In this document: piece by piece, positions 35,101-44,021 of the stretch | How the letters are laid out: each line of letters opens with the position of its first letter | Position numbering within the stretch: position 1 is the stretch's first letter | Source: Streptomyces caelestis | GTDB lineage: Bacteria; Actinomycetota; Actinomycetes; Streptomycetales; Streptomycetaceae | DNA length: 64,000 nucleotides | Direction: 5' to 3' | NCBI RefSeq assembly: GCF_001279005.1 | Contig: NZ_LGCN01000192.1 | Location: 32,028 to 96,027, forward strand | The notes under the pieces: model-generated | Told to the model about the DNA's origin: nothing | What the model saw: only the letters and a program-made list of their open reading frames with translations | Database searches by the model: none | Made by a program: the position numbers and the translations under genes

Positions 35101-38100
35101 CGTCGGCCTGTCCCATCGTCTGGAGGATCTTGGAGACGCCGGCCGCCTCGCGGATCAGGTTCCGCTTCTCGCGCGCCTCGTCCTCCACCGCTTCCTGGAG
35201 CGCGTCGGCCGCGTCGTTGATCAGGGCGCGGCGCCTGACCAGTTCGGCGCGCTCCTCGTCCCAGGCGCGCCGGGCGCGGTCCAACGCGTCGGCCAGCTTG
35301 TGCTCGGCGTAGCGCCGCAGGGTCTTGCGGGCGTCGCGGGAGACGCCGGAGCCGGGGACCCCGTCGATCTCGGGGAAGAGTTTCAGGAAGTCGTCCGCCA
35401 GGTCCACGCGTCCCGCCACCGCCTTGCGGAACTGCGTCAGCCACCCGGTGCGGCCGACCAGCTGGGTCACCCGGTCCGGCAGGGGCGGCACGCCCTCCAG
35501 GTCGCCCCGGGCCGCGCGGTCGATCAGGTGGGCGGTGTACTGGCGGCACAGCAGCTCGCCCGCGGACAGGAAGCATCCGGGGGGCAGGATCGGGCCGGCG
35601 ATGAGGTTCTCGGGTTCGGCGAGGTGGTACAGCGCGCGGGGGCTGGTGTCGGCCAGGGTCACCATGAACGCGTTGCCGGTGGCGCGGCCCGCGCGGCCGA
35701 CGCGCTGGACGTAACCGGCGGTGGACGGCGGCAGCGAGGCCAGGATCACCGCCTCCAGCTGACCGATGTCGATGCCGAGTTCGAGGGTCGGCGTGCACGA
35801 CAGGACGTTGGGGTCGGTGTGCATGAGGCCGCGCCGGAAGCCCTTCTCCACCTCCTCGCGTTCCTTGCGGGTGAGGACACCGGTGTGTTCGGCGGCGACC
35901 ACGCTGTACGGGTCGGCCTCCCGGTACAGGCGCCGGTAGTAGTCGGAGCGGTAGTCGCGGGCGGCGCGTCCGCCCGCCTCCTCGGAGGGCCGGGTGAGGG
36001 CGCCCTCGCAGCGTTTGAGAGGGCAGCGGGTGCCCTGCCAGACCTCGGCCCGCTCCGGTGGCACGGTCTGCGTCCAGCCACACTCGGGGCAGGTGAGGGC
36101 GGCGAGCGCGATCTGCTCGTCGTCGAGGGGGCGGACCCGGATGTGGCCGGGCGTCAGCCCGTACACCCCGTGGCCCGTCTGCCGGTCGGCCGGGGTGGTG
36201 CGGCGGCGGGCGAGCGCGCCGATCCGGTCGCTCGCCAGCTCCGCGAAGAGGTCCTCCAGGTAGGCACCCGCCGTGTCCCGGTCCAGGCCGAGGCAGCGCT
36301 GGGTGAAGTCGACGTACCAGCTGTCCCGGGTGCCCACCCGTTCGAAGTCGGTGCGTCCGCCGCGGGCGCCGACGAGGACGAAGGCGGGGGCTTCGGAGTT
36401 GCGGCCGAAGGCGGGCATGCCGGGTTCCCGGCCGGTGGAGACGAAGTGCCGGTTACGGCCCTCCTCGTCGATGAACCGGTCGAGCCAGCGGTGGTGGATG
36501 CCGCCGATCTGGCGGACGTGTTCGAGGAGTCCGCGCACGTAGCCCTCGAAGTGGCGCAGGCGCTCCGGGGTGCCTTCGGCCGGGACGGCGGCCTTCGGGG
36601 TTCCCGCGTCGTCGGCGTCGTCCCCGTCGGCTCCCTCTCCCCGGTCCACGGCGAGCGGCAGCAGCTTCTCCTGGTGGACGCGGAAGAGGGCCGCCGCCGC
36701 CTCGGCCGCCGCCCGCGGGTCGGGCAGGTGGACCTCGGCGGCGACCGTGCGGGTGAGTTCCAGGGTGCGGCCCAGCCGGGAGTGCAGGCCGAACTCCAGC
36801 AGGGTGTTGAAGGCGAGGCGCTCGCCGACCAGCTCCCAGGTGGACTCGGGGATGCCCTTCTTGCCCGCGAGCAGCCGCTTGACCCGGTCCACGTCGTGCA
36901 GGTCGGGGGGTACGACGGAGGCGAGGAGCCGCTGCTCGGGGACGGCGGCGCGGCTGATCAGGGAGGAGATCAGTTCGTTCAGCGGAACGCCGTCGGCGGC
37001 GAACTCCTCGTTGCCGCCGACGCGTTCGGTCAGCTGCTCGTGGACGAGGGAGCGCAGCGAGAACTTCCAGGACCGGCTGGCGACGAAGCCCGCGCGGTGG
37101 GCCGCGTCCTGCACCGAGTCGTTGAAGATGAGGGTCTTGCGCCGGTCGCGTTTGTGTTCGTCCTCGCTCGGCAGCTCACCACCGGTGAACAGTTGGGTGA
37201 CGACGACGGAGGCGAGCGGGGCGACACCGGCGCCGAGGTAGCGGATGCCCTGGGCCTGCCCGCAGGCCGGGCACCGGTCCTGCTTGGCGTACTCGGCGCG
37301 TTCCTGGTTGTCGAACCAGGTCCACACGTACACGCCGTTCTCGGGCGCCGGGGCGGTCCTGCCCCCGTCGAGGAGGACCTCGTCGGGGTCGAGCCGGCGC
37401 AGCGCCTTGCCGTTGTCCTCCAGGACGAGCAGGGTCGCGTCGTGCGGGACGCCCCGGCGGGTGCGGCGGGCGGCACGGTGGGCGAGCATGGCGCGGGCCT
37501 GTTCGGCGGCCTCCGCCGGGGTGGCGGCGATCATCGCCCGCACCCGGCCCTTGGCGGCCCCGCCGGTCACGCTGGCGCGGTAGATCTCGTCCGGCTCGTG
37601 CACCAGGTTCTGCGGGTTGCGGTCCGGGCATATGGCCGCCCAGCCGGAGCGTCCGCAGTGCCGGCAGTAGGCGGCGGGCAGCCGTCCGGAGCGCTGGACC
37701 CGCCGTCGCCGCTCCGTCTGGGCGGCGACGGCCAGGGCCCGCCGTTCGGCGTCCGCGCGGTCCGGTCCGGTCCCGGTCCCCCCGGCCGCGGCCCCGTTCC
37801 CGTCTCCGGTGAGGGCCGCCTGGTCGGTGTCCGACCAGGAGAACACCGGTTGCGGCGCCACGAACCGCAGGACGCGTGACAGCGACCGGAGCCACACGTG
37901 GGTCTCCACGAGGAGCAGGGGCCGCTCCTTGTCCGCGGGCGCTCCGGGGTCGCGGGCGACCGAGACGAGCGCCACGAAGCGGGCCAGGGCGGTCGCCGCC
38001 CGCTGCGGCTCCTGGACGGCCGCGACCCGCCACGCCGAGGTGTCGGGGAAGGCCCCGAGGACGGCGGGGAAGGTGAGGGGCCCGTCCTTCGCGGCGAGCA

Positions 38101-39220
38101 GCGCGTGGGTGAGGGGGTGTGCCAGCAGCCGGCGCCCCAGCTCGCGCGGGTCGGCGGTGTCGCACCCCACGGTCGCCCGCGCGACGGCGTCCATGCCGCC
38201 GGGTGTCCGCGCCGGGTCGGGCAGGCCGGCGAGCTCGGCCGGGGACGGCAGGGGCAGCGTGTGGTCGACGGGGGACAGGAACTCCTCGGCGTCCCGCCGG
38301 TCCTCCCCCACCACGGCGTCGTCCGGGAACCGCGTCCCGAAGACCTGGGAGGCCACCCGCAGCATGTCCTCGGGCCCGCCCGCCGAGCCGCCCGAGCCGA
38401 GGGTCGCGGAGGTCGCCACCGGGCAGATCGACCCGAGCGGCTTCCCGGCCTCGGCGGCCCCGGCGACGGCCGCGAGCCGCCGCAGCAGCATCGCCACGTC
38501 GGTGCCCTGGGCGCCGTCGTAGGTGTGGAACTCGTCGATCACCACGTACGCCAGGTCGGCGTCCCGCCACAGGGAGGCGTCCTGCTGCCGCTGGAGCAGC
38601 AGGTCCAGCATCTTGTAGTTGGTGATGAGGATGTCCGGCGGATTGCGGCGGATCTCCGCGCGGTCCACCATGACCCGCTGGTAGGGCGCGGTGCCGCGCG
38701 AGGACGCCTGGCCGATGTACAACCCCGCCGTCACCTCGCGCAGCCGGCCGTCCTCCAGCTGGTCGCCGAGGCGGTCCGCCTGGTCACCGGCGAGCGCGTT
38801 CATCGGGTACAGCAGGACGGCCTTGATGCCGTGCTTCCCGGCTTCCTTCGCCCGCCGGCAGTGGTCGAGCACGGGGATGAGGAAGGACTCGGTCTTGCCG
38901 GAGCCGGTGCCGGTGGTCACCAGCGTGGGCCGGGGCCGGTGCCCGTCCTTGCTGGTCAGCCGGGCGAACGCCTCGGCCTGGTGCGCGTAGGGCGGCGGGA
39001 AGTCGGCCGGGTACCAGTCCAGGTGGCGCTGCCAGCCGTCCTCCGCCGGCCGGAAGGGCCGCCGGATGCGCAGGTACGGTCCTCGGAAGAGCCCGTCGGC
39101 CGGGTCGGTGAGGAAGTCCTCCAGCGCGTCCTGGGTGTCGGGCTCGGCCAGCGCGAACGTCGTCGTCAGGTACTCGACCGTCGTGTCGCGCAGTGTCTGC
39201 GCGGCGAGTGTGGGTCTCAT
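32144..39220 (-). CDS. Giant DEAD-box/DUF1998 helicase fused to Vsr-like nuclease domain
   Basis: A 2358-residue protein. A superfamily 2 helicase forms the N-terminal half: GTGSGKT at 104-110, DEFH at 229-232, SATL near 271, and the second RecA lobe TPTLELGIDIG with QRVGRAGR near 1140-1185. Several zinc-binding cysteine pairs occur (near 520, 650, 1043, 1487 and 1617). The DUF1998/MZB region, with LPGGTGYLHRL and CPCRKTRGACHRCLLGY, lies near 1740-1795. From about 1843 to 1975, SDLERRFIECLDR, RTRPDLLF, VAVYLDGYRWH and ILVWQITWDDV outline a Vsr/MTES_1575-type PD-(D/E)xK nuclease. The helicase plus DUF1998 parts recall DISARM DrmA and DrmB. First gene of a coupled pair with the UvrD-type helicase. 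Confidence 0.88.
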   Translation of the reverse strand: MRPTLAAQTLRDTTVEYLTTTFALAEPDTQDALEDFLTDPADGLFRGPYLRIRRPFRPAEDGWQRHLDWYPADFPPPYAHQAEAFARLTSKDGHRPRPTLVTTGTGSGKTESFLIPVLDHCRRAKEAGKHGIKAVLLYPMNALAGDQADRLGDQLEDGRLREVTAGLYIGQASSRGTAPYQRVMVDRAEIRRNPPDILITNYKMLDLLLQRQQDASLWRDADLAYVVIDEFHTYDGAQGTDVAMLLRRLAAVAGAAEAGKPLGSICPVATSATLGSGGSAGGPEDMLRVASQVFGTRFPDDAVVGEDRRDAEEFLSPVDHTLPLPSPAELAGLPDPARTPGGMDAVARATVGCDTADPRELGRRLLAHPLTHALLAAKDGPLTFPAVLGAFPDTSAWRVAAVQEPQRAATALARFVALVSVARDPGAPADKERPLLLVETHVWLRSLSRVLRFVAPQPVFSWSDTDQAALTGDGNGAAAGGTGTGPDRADAERRALAVAAQTERRRRVQRSGRLPAAYCRHCGRSGWAAICPDRNPQNLVHEPDEIYRASVTGGAAKGRVRAMIAATPAEAAEQARAMLAHRAARRTRRGVPHDATLLVLEDNGKALRRLDPDEVLLDGGRTAPAPENGVYVWTWFDNQERAEYAKQDRCPACGQAQGIRYLGAGVAPLASVVVTQLFTGGELPSEDEHKRDRRKTLIFNDSVQDAAHRAGFVASRSWKFSLRSLVHEQLTERVGGNEEFAADGVPLNELISSLISRAAVPEQRLLASVVPPDLHDVDRVKRLLAGKKGIPESTWELVGERLAFNTLLEFGLHSRLGRTLELTRTVAAEVHLPDPRAAAEAAAALFRVHQEKLLPLAVDRGEGADGDDADDAGTPKAAVPAEGTPERLRHFEGYVRGLLEHVRQIGGIHHRWLDRFIDEEGRNRHFVSTGREPGMPAFGRNSEAPAFVLVGARGGRTDFERVGTRDSWYVDFTQRCLGLDRDTAGAYLEDLFAELASDRIGALARRRTTPADRQTGHGVYGLTPGHIRVRPLDDEQIALAALTCPECGWTQTVPPERAEVWQGTRCPLKRCEGALTRPSEEAGGRAARDYRSDYYRRLYREADPYSVVAAEHTGVLTRKEREEVEKGFRRGLMHTDPNVLSCTPTLELGIDIGQLEAVILASLPPSTAGYVQRVGRAGRATGNAFMVTLADTSPRALYHLAEPENLIAGPILPPGCFLSAGELLCRQYTAHLIDRAARGDLEGVPPLPDRVTQLVGRTGWLTQFRKAVAGRVDLADDFLKLFPEIDGVPGSGVSRDARKTLRRYAEHKLADALDRARRAWDEERAELVRRRALINDAADALQEAVEDEAREKRNLIREAAGVSKILQTMGQADAQGFLVEHGLLPNYSLVEDGVRLEAQLSYKEPVRKRRSPGAADQGDDKAPKVRWSNEPRTYDRPAEAALTELAPGNAYYVRGYRHVVDGFDLGPTPQDSADGTPVGLRTWRVCKDCGHVRTGERAEQDTSPCPRCGGPGIGGRNAVHRVVVPRKVTAHDKRDDARIVDDHDNRTRTPYTTVTAVDIDPADIKQTWRHQKTTFGVDHVREAVIRRFNLGKSRHGRRNDTSFAGTEVAITGFTVCPRCGGATDREPGHAPAQDTLGQSLLGRAELAHHRPWCPTRRRDKQARPEDVQVVTATEHRTEALRILLPAATLNVPERLASFSAALHLGLARRYGGDPAHIRSAPATEPDRETGLTRNYLVLYDALPGGTGYLHRLVDRDGEEFRAVLAEAQAALRACPCRKTRGACHRCLLGYAPERDYKDLDRQEALWMLDSLLGTDGSSGWDVRKEAADAELRFADQAESDLERRFIECLDRWLEIPGNAAAAGHATTPTGRSGKQFTLTRPDGGPVHWEVVAQKDLHGYRTRPDLLFRPVAGDTTSDGAPPLPVAVYLDGYRWHASSRANRVAADAAKRARLRADGILVWQITWDDVVAWDRTLKGETARDPDAPADPLDAVVAGPAADAAWPPYDVTSGTGPGALVREQWGKARRDPADVDALLFAGAVPSLLGFLRDPRPARWQQLAQLAVSAPASLRRRELVDADPGTAVAWIDAAVRGETAPAVAGQGVKLLSFQDASGLPLVLVGARRADGKGLSWSALAVLDDRPEAVEGDRDDHRRRWKAWLCWGNIIQFLDPTGSGRADGLALARSTLDTFDAALLAATSGPVDGLLSALRDAAAGTGLHLPDDRPEGENGGPATADTPAPAAEAAPEPDTPMTPVERTAWELVLAELTKWGDPEVAAFAERLAALGDVPAGRATWDVDGVSRTVELAWPGPRIGIVLAEDAEDTEYMAQCVAAGWQVRAPDGWDVQELARLLGGEGAAR

Positions 39221-39515
39221 GACGCGCTGCGGCCCCCGTCTCCCGAGTCGTCCCGTGATCGGCTTCGATCACGTGCCACTTTACGAGGAGGGTTCGCCGG
39301 CGTTCCGCGGATCCACACATTCCGGCCCCGGCGCCCTGGCAGCTCGGGGCGACGGCACCGCCCGGCCACCCCCCGTCGTGCGGCAGTCGGCGGTCCGCTG
39401 CCGGGAGCACTCGCGGTCGTACCGCCTCCGCCGCGCTCGAAGGCCGCTCGGCACAAGGTTGCGTTTCGATGAATTACCCGACGAGGTGGGCGCCTCGGGC
39501 GACAGGATCACCGGC

Positions 39516-41669
39516 ATGGGGATTCCGGGGCGCACAGCGGCGGTGGTGCTGGCCGGCCTGACCATGGCGGGACTGGCCGTGCTCGGTACGACGAAGGGCG
39601 GGTGGGACACCGCGGACCCGATCGCGAGCGTCCTGGGGGCGATTGCCGGTATCGCGGGGTTCGGGTTCTCGTGGTACATCTGGCGGCGGACCGGTCCCGA
39701 GACGGATCCACACGCCATCGCGGGGAGGCTGGCGGCGAGGATCGCGCGGGACGAGGAGGAAGCGCTACGGCAGTTGCTGGGCGGCCGTCTCGGAGCCCTG
39801 ATCGATGTCGGTTTCACCGTCAGGGCCAGCGGGTCGGTCACCGCGCCGCCCTCCCCGGTCGGCGACGAAGGGTCTGCGTCCGGCACCGCCGCCCCGGGTT
39901 GGAGCGTGGCGAGGATCGCCGAGTTCTACCGACGGATGGAGCCGGGACGCCTGGTCATCACGGGCAGCCCGGGATCGGCCGGCGGTTCCGACGCGGAGCA
40001 GGACGCGGGGACGGGCAAGACCGTGGCGGCGGTGCTCCTGGCACGCGACTTGGCCCGTGGGCACGCCGCACACCCGCAGGTTCCCGTGCCGGTGCGGCTG
40101 TCCGCCCCGGGCTGGCCGGGAGGCACCATCGATGCCTGGCTGGTTCAGCATCTGACGAGCGCCCTCGGCCTGCGCCCGCGCGAAGCCGACGTCCTGGTGG
40201 CCGATCGGCTCGTACTGCCCGTCATCGACGGCGTCGACGAGATGGACCGCACTCCGCGCCTTCGGGCCGACTCCCGCGCCGCGAAACTGGTGGCCGCGGT
40301 CAACGACTACGAGAGCGCCCCCGTGATCATGACGTGTCGTCGTGACCGCTACAAGGCACTCACGAGGGCGAGGTCGCAGGCCCGCACCGCCGCCGTGATC
40401 ACCCTCAGACGCGTCAGGCCGGCCGAGGCCCACTCCTACCTCGTCAACCGCGTCGCCTACGACGACCACCACCGCGTCCGCTGGCAGAGGGTGCTGGCCG
40501 TCCTCGACGACACGCACGCCGGCAGCGGTCCGGGAACGGCGGAACTGCGACGCGCACTGGACAGTCCCTGGCGCCTGACCTTGGCCGCGACGGTCTTCCA
40601 GGAACCCGATGCTTCCGGCAGAGACCTGTTGCGTGATCCGGCGGACATGCTGGGGCTCGCCGCGAACGGCACCCTGGACGGCTACCTGCTGGACAACTTC
40701 ATCAGCGCCGCCGTCCGCGCCCCCCGCCGCAGCACCGACCGGGACCAGCCGCCGATGAAAGCCGCCCGCTTGGACCCGGAGGAAACCTGGCGCCGCCTGG
40801 CGGTGCTCGCCGCCCACGTCTCCGGGGACGCTCCCGCCGGCGGCCGGCCGTCCCGCGCGGCCACCGACCGGGTGCCGCCCGGTACGGACATCGTCCTCGA
40901 TCAGCTGTGGCCGCTGGGCGGCGAGCGCCGCGTACTCCGGGTCGGCCGACTGCTGATCATCGCCGCTCCGGTCCTTGTCTCCGCACCCGTCCTGTTCCTC
41001 AGCCAGGTCAGCACCCTCAGCAAGGTGACCATTCTCTGGCCGATCGCGCTCCTGGCCGCCGTGGCGGCGGGCGGGCAGCGCCGACCCGCCTCCCATGCCC
41101 GGTTGGACGTCCACTACCTGCGCAGCCGAACCGGTCTGCGTCGAATGGCGGCACTCCTCGCCGGCTCCGCCGTCGTCGGACTCGTCGTCGGCATCCTCTT
41201 CGGGCTCACCGTCGGGTTCACGCCCGGCATCGCGTACGGACTCACGGTCGCGTTGGGCGCCGGGCTCACCCACAGCGTGGTGAGCAACGCGGAGGCCGAT
41301 GCCACCGACCCGCGTGGGGTGATCCGCGCCGACCTCACCACATGGCTCTGGTACGGGATCGCCATCACGGTTCTCGACGTGCTGGGGCTCGGTATCGCGC
41401 TCGACCAGGGCCTTGCGGCCGGCTTCATGGCCGGGCTCGGGCTCGGGCTCGTGTTCAGCCCTGCGATCGGGCATGGGGGTGCCGTGGCACTGCAGTACAT
41501 CGCGTTCCTCTGGTGTGTGCGCGGCCGGCTCCCCTGGCGGCTGGGCAGGTTCCTCCACCACTGCCGACAGCTCGGCATTCTGCGCACCGCGGGCGGCGCC
41601 TGGCAGTTCCGCCACCGCGAGCTGCAACACCACCTCGCCGCCCGGCCCCTCCCGCCGACCGGGCGGTGA
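39516..41669 (+). CDS. Membrane-anchored NACHT-type STAND ATPase
   Basis: A 717-residue protein with two hydrophobic segments at the N-terminus (about 5-22 and 37-53), a NACHT NTPase domain (P-loop DAGTGKTVAAVLLA near 165, Walker B LPVIDGVDEMD near 240, sensor MTCRRDRYKAL), and at least four hydrophobic segments between about 475 and 655. The tail ends WQFRHRELQHHLA, a STAND-type winged-helix remnant. NACHT ATPases with effector or membrane domains act in phage defence and sensing. The ATG at 39516 follows ACAGGA. A 295-bp region separates it from the divergent giant helicase; I see no gene there and no clear operator. Confidence 0.85.
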   Translation: MGIPGRTAAVVLAGLTMAGLAVLGTTKGGWDTADPIASVLGAIAGIAGFGFSWYIWRRTGPETDPHAIAGRLAARIARDEEEALRQLLGGRLGALIDVGFTVRASGSVTAPPSPVGDEGSASGTAAPGWSVARIAEFYRRMEPGRLVITGSPGSAGGSDAEQDAGTGKTVAAVLLARDLARGHAAHPQVPVPVRLSAPGWPGGTIDAWLVQHLTSALGLRPREADVLVADRLVLPVIDGVDEMDRTPRLRADSRAAKLVAAVNDYESAPVIMTCRRDRYKALTRARSQARTAAVITLRRVRPAEAHSYLVNRVAYDDHHRVRWQRVLAVLDDTHAGSGPGTAELRRALDSPWRLTLAATVFQEPDASGRDLLRDPADMLGLAANGTLDGYLLDNFISAAVRAPRRSTDRDQPPMKAARLDPEETWRRLAVLAAHVSGDAPAGGRPSRAATDRVPPGTDIVLDQLWPLGGERRVLRVGRLLIIAAPVLVSAPVLFLSQVSTLSKVTILWPIALLAAVAAGGQRRPASHARLDVHYLRSRTGLRRMAALLAGSAVVGLVVGILFGLTVGFTPGIAYGLTVALGAGLTHSVVSNAEADATDPRGVIRADLTTWLWYGIAITVLDVLGLGIALDQGLAAGFMAGLGLGLVFSPAIGHGGAVALQYIAFLWCVRGRLPWRLGRFLHHCRQLGILRTAGGAWQFRHRELQHHLAARPLPPTGR

Positions 41670-41715
41670 CCACCGGGGAGGCGGGCGGGGCCCGCCCCCT
41701 GTCGGATTCGGACAG

Positions 41716-42099
41716 TCAGGGACCGAGGTCGATGAGGCGTACGGATTGGCCCTTCCACGCTTCGGGCGTGGTGGTGGCGATCACCGCGCCGTTCGGCCGC
41801 TCGGCCGTCGGCTCGGCGGCGTACCGGGTGTGGGCCGGGGCCCAGGAGGTCTCGCGGGCCACGGCGAGCGCTGCGGGCAGGTCCAGCTCCAGGACGGTGA
41901 TGCCGGGGAGCGCGGCAAGGTGCTCCGCCGTGCCCGGCCGTACGCGGTCGGCCGAGACCAGGGCGCAGGCGGGGGCGTAGAGGAACCAGCCCGCCTCGGC
42001 GTGAGCGCGGTGGATCAGCCGGGAGGCGAGCGCGTTGCCCTTCCCGGCCGCGACCATCGCGGTGTCGTCGAGGACGATGTGCAGGGGTTCGGCCGTCAC
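41716..42099 (-). CDS. PIN-domain-like toxin
   Basis: A 127-residue protein starting TAEPLHIVLDDTAMVAAGKG, with LYAPACALVSADRV, ITVLELDLPAALAVARE and NGAVIATTTPEAW; this matches the layout of VapC-like PIN nucleases, though the third acidic position (here NGAVIA) is unusual, so activity is uncertain. The GTG start at 42099 overlaps the stop of the ribbon-helix-helix gene upstream as GTGA, as in coupled toxin-antitoxin operons. Confidence 0.72.
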   Translation of the reverse strand: MTAEPLHIVLDDTAMVAAGKGNALASRLIHRAHAEAGWFLYAPACALVSADRVRPGTAEHLAALPGITVLELDLPAALAVARETSWAPAHTRYAAEPTAERPNGAVIATTTPEAWKGQSVRLIDLGP

Positions 42100-42353
42100 C
42101 TGGCGCCCGCCTCGTTCAGCCGCCGGTCCAGCTCCGTGTCGAGAGCCGCCTGTTCGCTCGCGCTCGGGTCGTAGCCGTTCCACTCGCGCAGGGCGGCGCG
42201 GGCCCGCTCGGCCCTCTCCGCACGCTCCTCGGGGGTGAGCAGCGTCTCCGCGAGGCGGGAGAGATAACCCCGCAGGGACATGCCTTCGGAGGACGCTATC
42301 CGGGCGAGCCTGTCGCGGGCCTCAGCGGGGATGCGGACGTTGGCGTCGGACAT
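42096..42353 (-). CDS. Ribbon-helix-helix antitoxin
   Basis: An 85-residue protein whose N-terminal part, ANVRIPAEARDRLARIASSEG followed by MSLRGYLSRLAETLL, is a ribbon-helix-helix DNA-binding domain. The C-terminal acidic/basic helix (TPEERAERAERARAALREW) would wrap the toxin. It is first in the operon, with GAAGGAGG upstream and a palindromic operator at 42390-42405, so autoregulation is expected. Confidence 0.82.
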   Translation of the reverse strand: MSDANVRIPAEARDRLARIASSEGMSLRGYLSRLAETLLTPEERAERAERARAALREWNGYDPSASEQAALDTELDRRLNEAGAR

Positions 42354-42382
42354 GATGCCTCCTTCGGACTGGGCCACCAGAG

Positions 42383-42405
42383 TACGGGTACGGGTACGTA
42401 CCCGT
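42383..42405. promoter_or_regulatory. Palindromic operator of the toxin-antitoxin operon
   Basis: ACGGGTACGTACCCGT (42390-42405) is a perfect 16-bp palindrome, preceded by an additional half-site GTACGGGTA (42383-42391). It lies 37 bp upstream of the antitoxin start, as expected for ribbon-helix-helix binding. Confidence 0.7.
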
Positions 42406-42418
42406 CCAGTGCCCGCGA

Positions 42419-42950
42419 TCACGAGACCACCCGTCCGGCCGCGATCTCGTACTCCGCCCAGACCGTCTTGCCCGGGCCGTCCGGCCGTGGGTGCCAGTCC
42501 CAGCGGGCGGCGAGCGCGGCGACGAGGAGGAGGCCCCGGCCGGTTTCGTCGACGGCGGGGACCTCGGGCCGGGGGTCGTTCGGTCGGGGCGGGGTGCGTT
42601 CACCCCGGGTGTCGGTGACCTCGACGCGGACGGTGGCGGGGCGGGGCCCGGCGGGGAGAAGCGCGAGGCGGAGGTGGAAGTCCCGGCCGGGGACGTTGCC
42701 GTGCAGCACGGCGTTCGCCGTCAGCTCGGCGACGATCAGCACGATCGCGTCGTGGTCGTCGGTGCCGTACGGGAGGCCCCAGGCGAACGGCGGCGAGGTG
42801 GCGGGCGAGGCGGGCTCCGCGCAGGGTGGAGGTGAAGCGCATCTGGAAGGTGCGGGCCGCCGGTGCGGGTTCGGGTGGGGTGGTGTTCAAGTGAGGGGTG
42901 GGGGTGGCGAGTCGGCCGGGGCCGGTGAGGCCGGCGGGGTTGTTCGTCAT
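42419..42950 (-). pseudogene. Frameshifted ATP-binding (HATPase, anti-sigma-like) protein
   Basis: From the ATG at 42950 the sequence reads MTNNPAGLTGPGRL and then TFQMRFTSTLRGARLARHLAA, the usual start of streptomycete HATPase_c_2 proteins. The continuation FAWGLPYGTDDHDAIVLIVAELTANAVLHG, then WDWHPRPDGPGKTVWAEYE, is in another frame. The break is just after HLAA, near 42790-42800, and needs one base removed or two added. Either the gene is broken or the sequence has an error there. Such genes commonly sit next to XRE-DUF397 pairs, as here. Confidence 0.78.
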
Positions 42951-43097
42951 GCCGACCACGGTTCCGTCGGTGGCGTAGCGTGACCAGTGGTGACGCACCG
43001 ACGCGGGCTGCTGTACGCGACGTGTCGGCGCGAGTACGTGGCGTGCGGCGTGACGGCGGCCCCGGCGGGCGCGTTGGGCCGGAGAAGGCGGTGGTCG

Positions 43098-44021
43098 ATG
43101 ACGAAGCGTACGGGTGCAGACGCCCTGGCGGGCGGCGGGGACGGCGGAACGGTCGTCGGTGTCGGGGACGGGTGGGAGAGCGACGACGGCGGGGGCGGCG
43201 CGTGCCGTCCCGAGGACGGCGGCGGGAAGGGCGGCGTGGTCGCCGCGTTCGGGCAGACCCTGAAGACGCTGCGGCTGCGGGAGGGGCTGGACCGGGCGGA
43301 GTTCGGGAGCCGGATCGGGTACTCGGCGGCCACGGTCGCGTCGTTCGAGCAGGGGCGGAGGATTCCGTCGCCCCGGACGATCGAGCGGGCGGACGAGGCG
43401 CTGAGGGCGGGTGGGTTGCTGTGCGTGTGGAAGGAGGAGGTGGAGCGGGCTCAGTATCCGGTGTTCTTTCAGGGGATGGCGACGCTGGAGAAGGAGGCCA
43501 TTGAGTTGCTCGCCTACGACACGCTTGTCGTCAAGGGGTTGCTCCAGACTGAGGAGTACATGCGGGCAGTGCTTGCGATGCGGCGTCCGCCCCTGGACCA
43601 AGAGACCACCGAGCAGCGGGTGACGGCCCGGTTGGCCCGGCAGGACATCTTCGACCGGACCCCCTCACCGCTGCTGAGCTTCGTCATGGACGAGTCGGTA
43701 CTACGGCGTCCATACGGCGGGACGGACGTGCTTCGCGGACAACTGGAGCATCTGCTCCTGGCCGGTCAGAGGCGTAACGTCGAGATCCAACTCATGCCTG
43801 TCGGAGCCGAGGACAACGCGGGCGTGAATGGGCCCTTCACAGTCGTCACACGGAAGGACGGCAAGAGGTTCGTGTACGCCGAAGCGCAAGGCATCGGTTC
43901 CTTGCAGACCGACCCCGAACAAGCGACTCTCGCACACGCGCGCTATGGGATCATCCGATCACAGGCTCTCTCGCCACGAGAGTCACTGGAGATCATCGAA
44001 GGGGTGCTGGGATCGCTATGA
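43098..44021 (+). CDS. XRE-family regulator with DUF5753 domain
   Basis: A 307-residue regulator of the WhiJ-like type. After a glycine-rich tail (about 1-45) comes the helix-turn-helix LKTLRLREGLDRAEFGSRIG and SAATVASFEQGRRIPSP, then the DUF5753 ligand-binding-like domain (LVVKGLLQTEEYMRAVL, LQTDPEQATLAHARYGIIRS). The ATG at 43098 follows GGAGAAGG. It overlaps the DUF397 gene by 4 nt (ATGA), the classic streptomycete pair. Confidence 0.92.
   Translation: MTKRTGADALAGGGDGGTVVGVGDGWESDDGGGGACRPEDGGGKGGVVAAFGQTLKTLRLREGLDRAEFGSRIGYSAATVASFEQGRRIPSPRTIERADEALRAGGLLCVWKEEVERAQYPVFFQGMATLEKEAIELLAYDTLVVKGLLQTEEYMRAVLAMRRPPLDQETTEQRVTARLARQDIFDRTPSPLLSFVMDESVLRRPYGGTDVLRGQLEHLLLAGQRRNVEIQLMPVGAEDNAGVNGPFTVVTRKDGKRFVYAEAQGIGSLQTDPEQATLAHARYGIIRSQALSPRESLEIIEGVLGSL

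Noticed and set aside
41680..41696. Terminator after the NACHT gene
   Set aside because: Only a 6-bp G+C stem; too common in this base composition to list with confidence.
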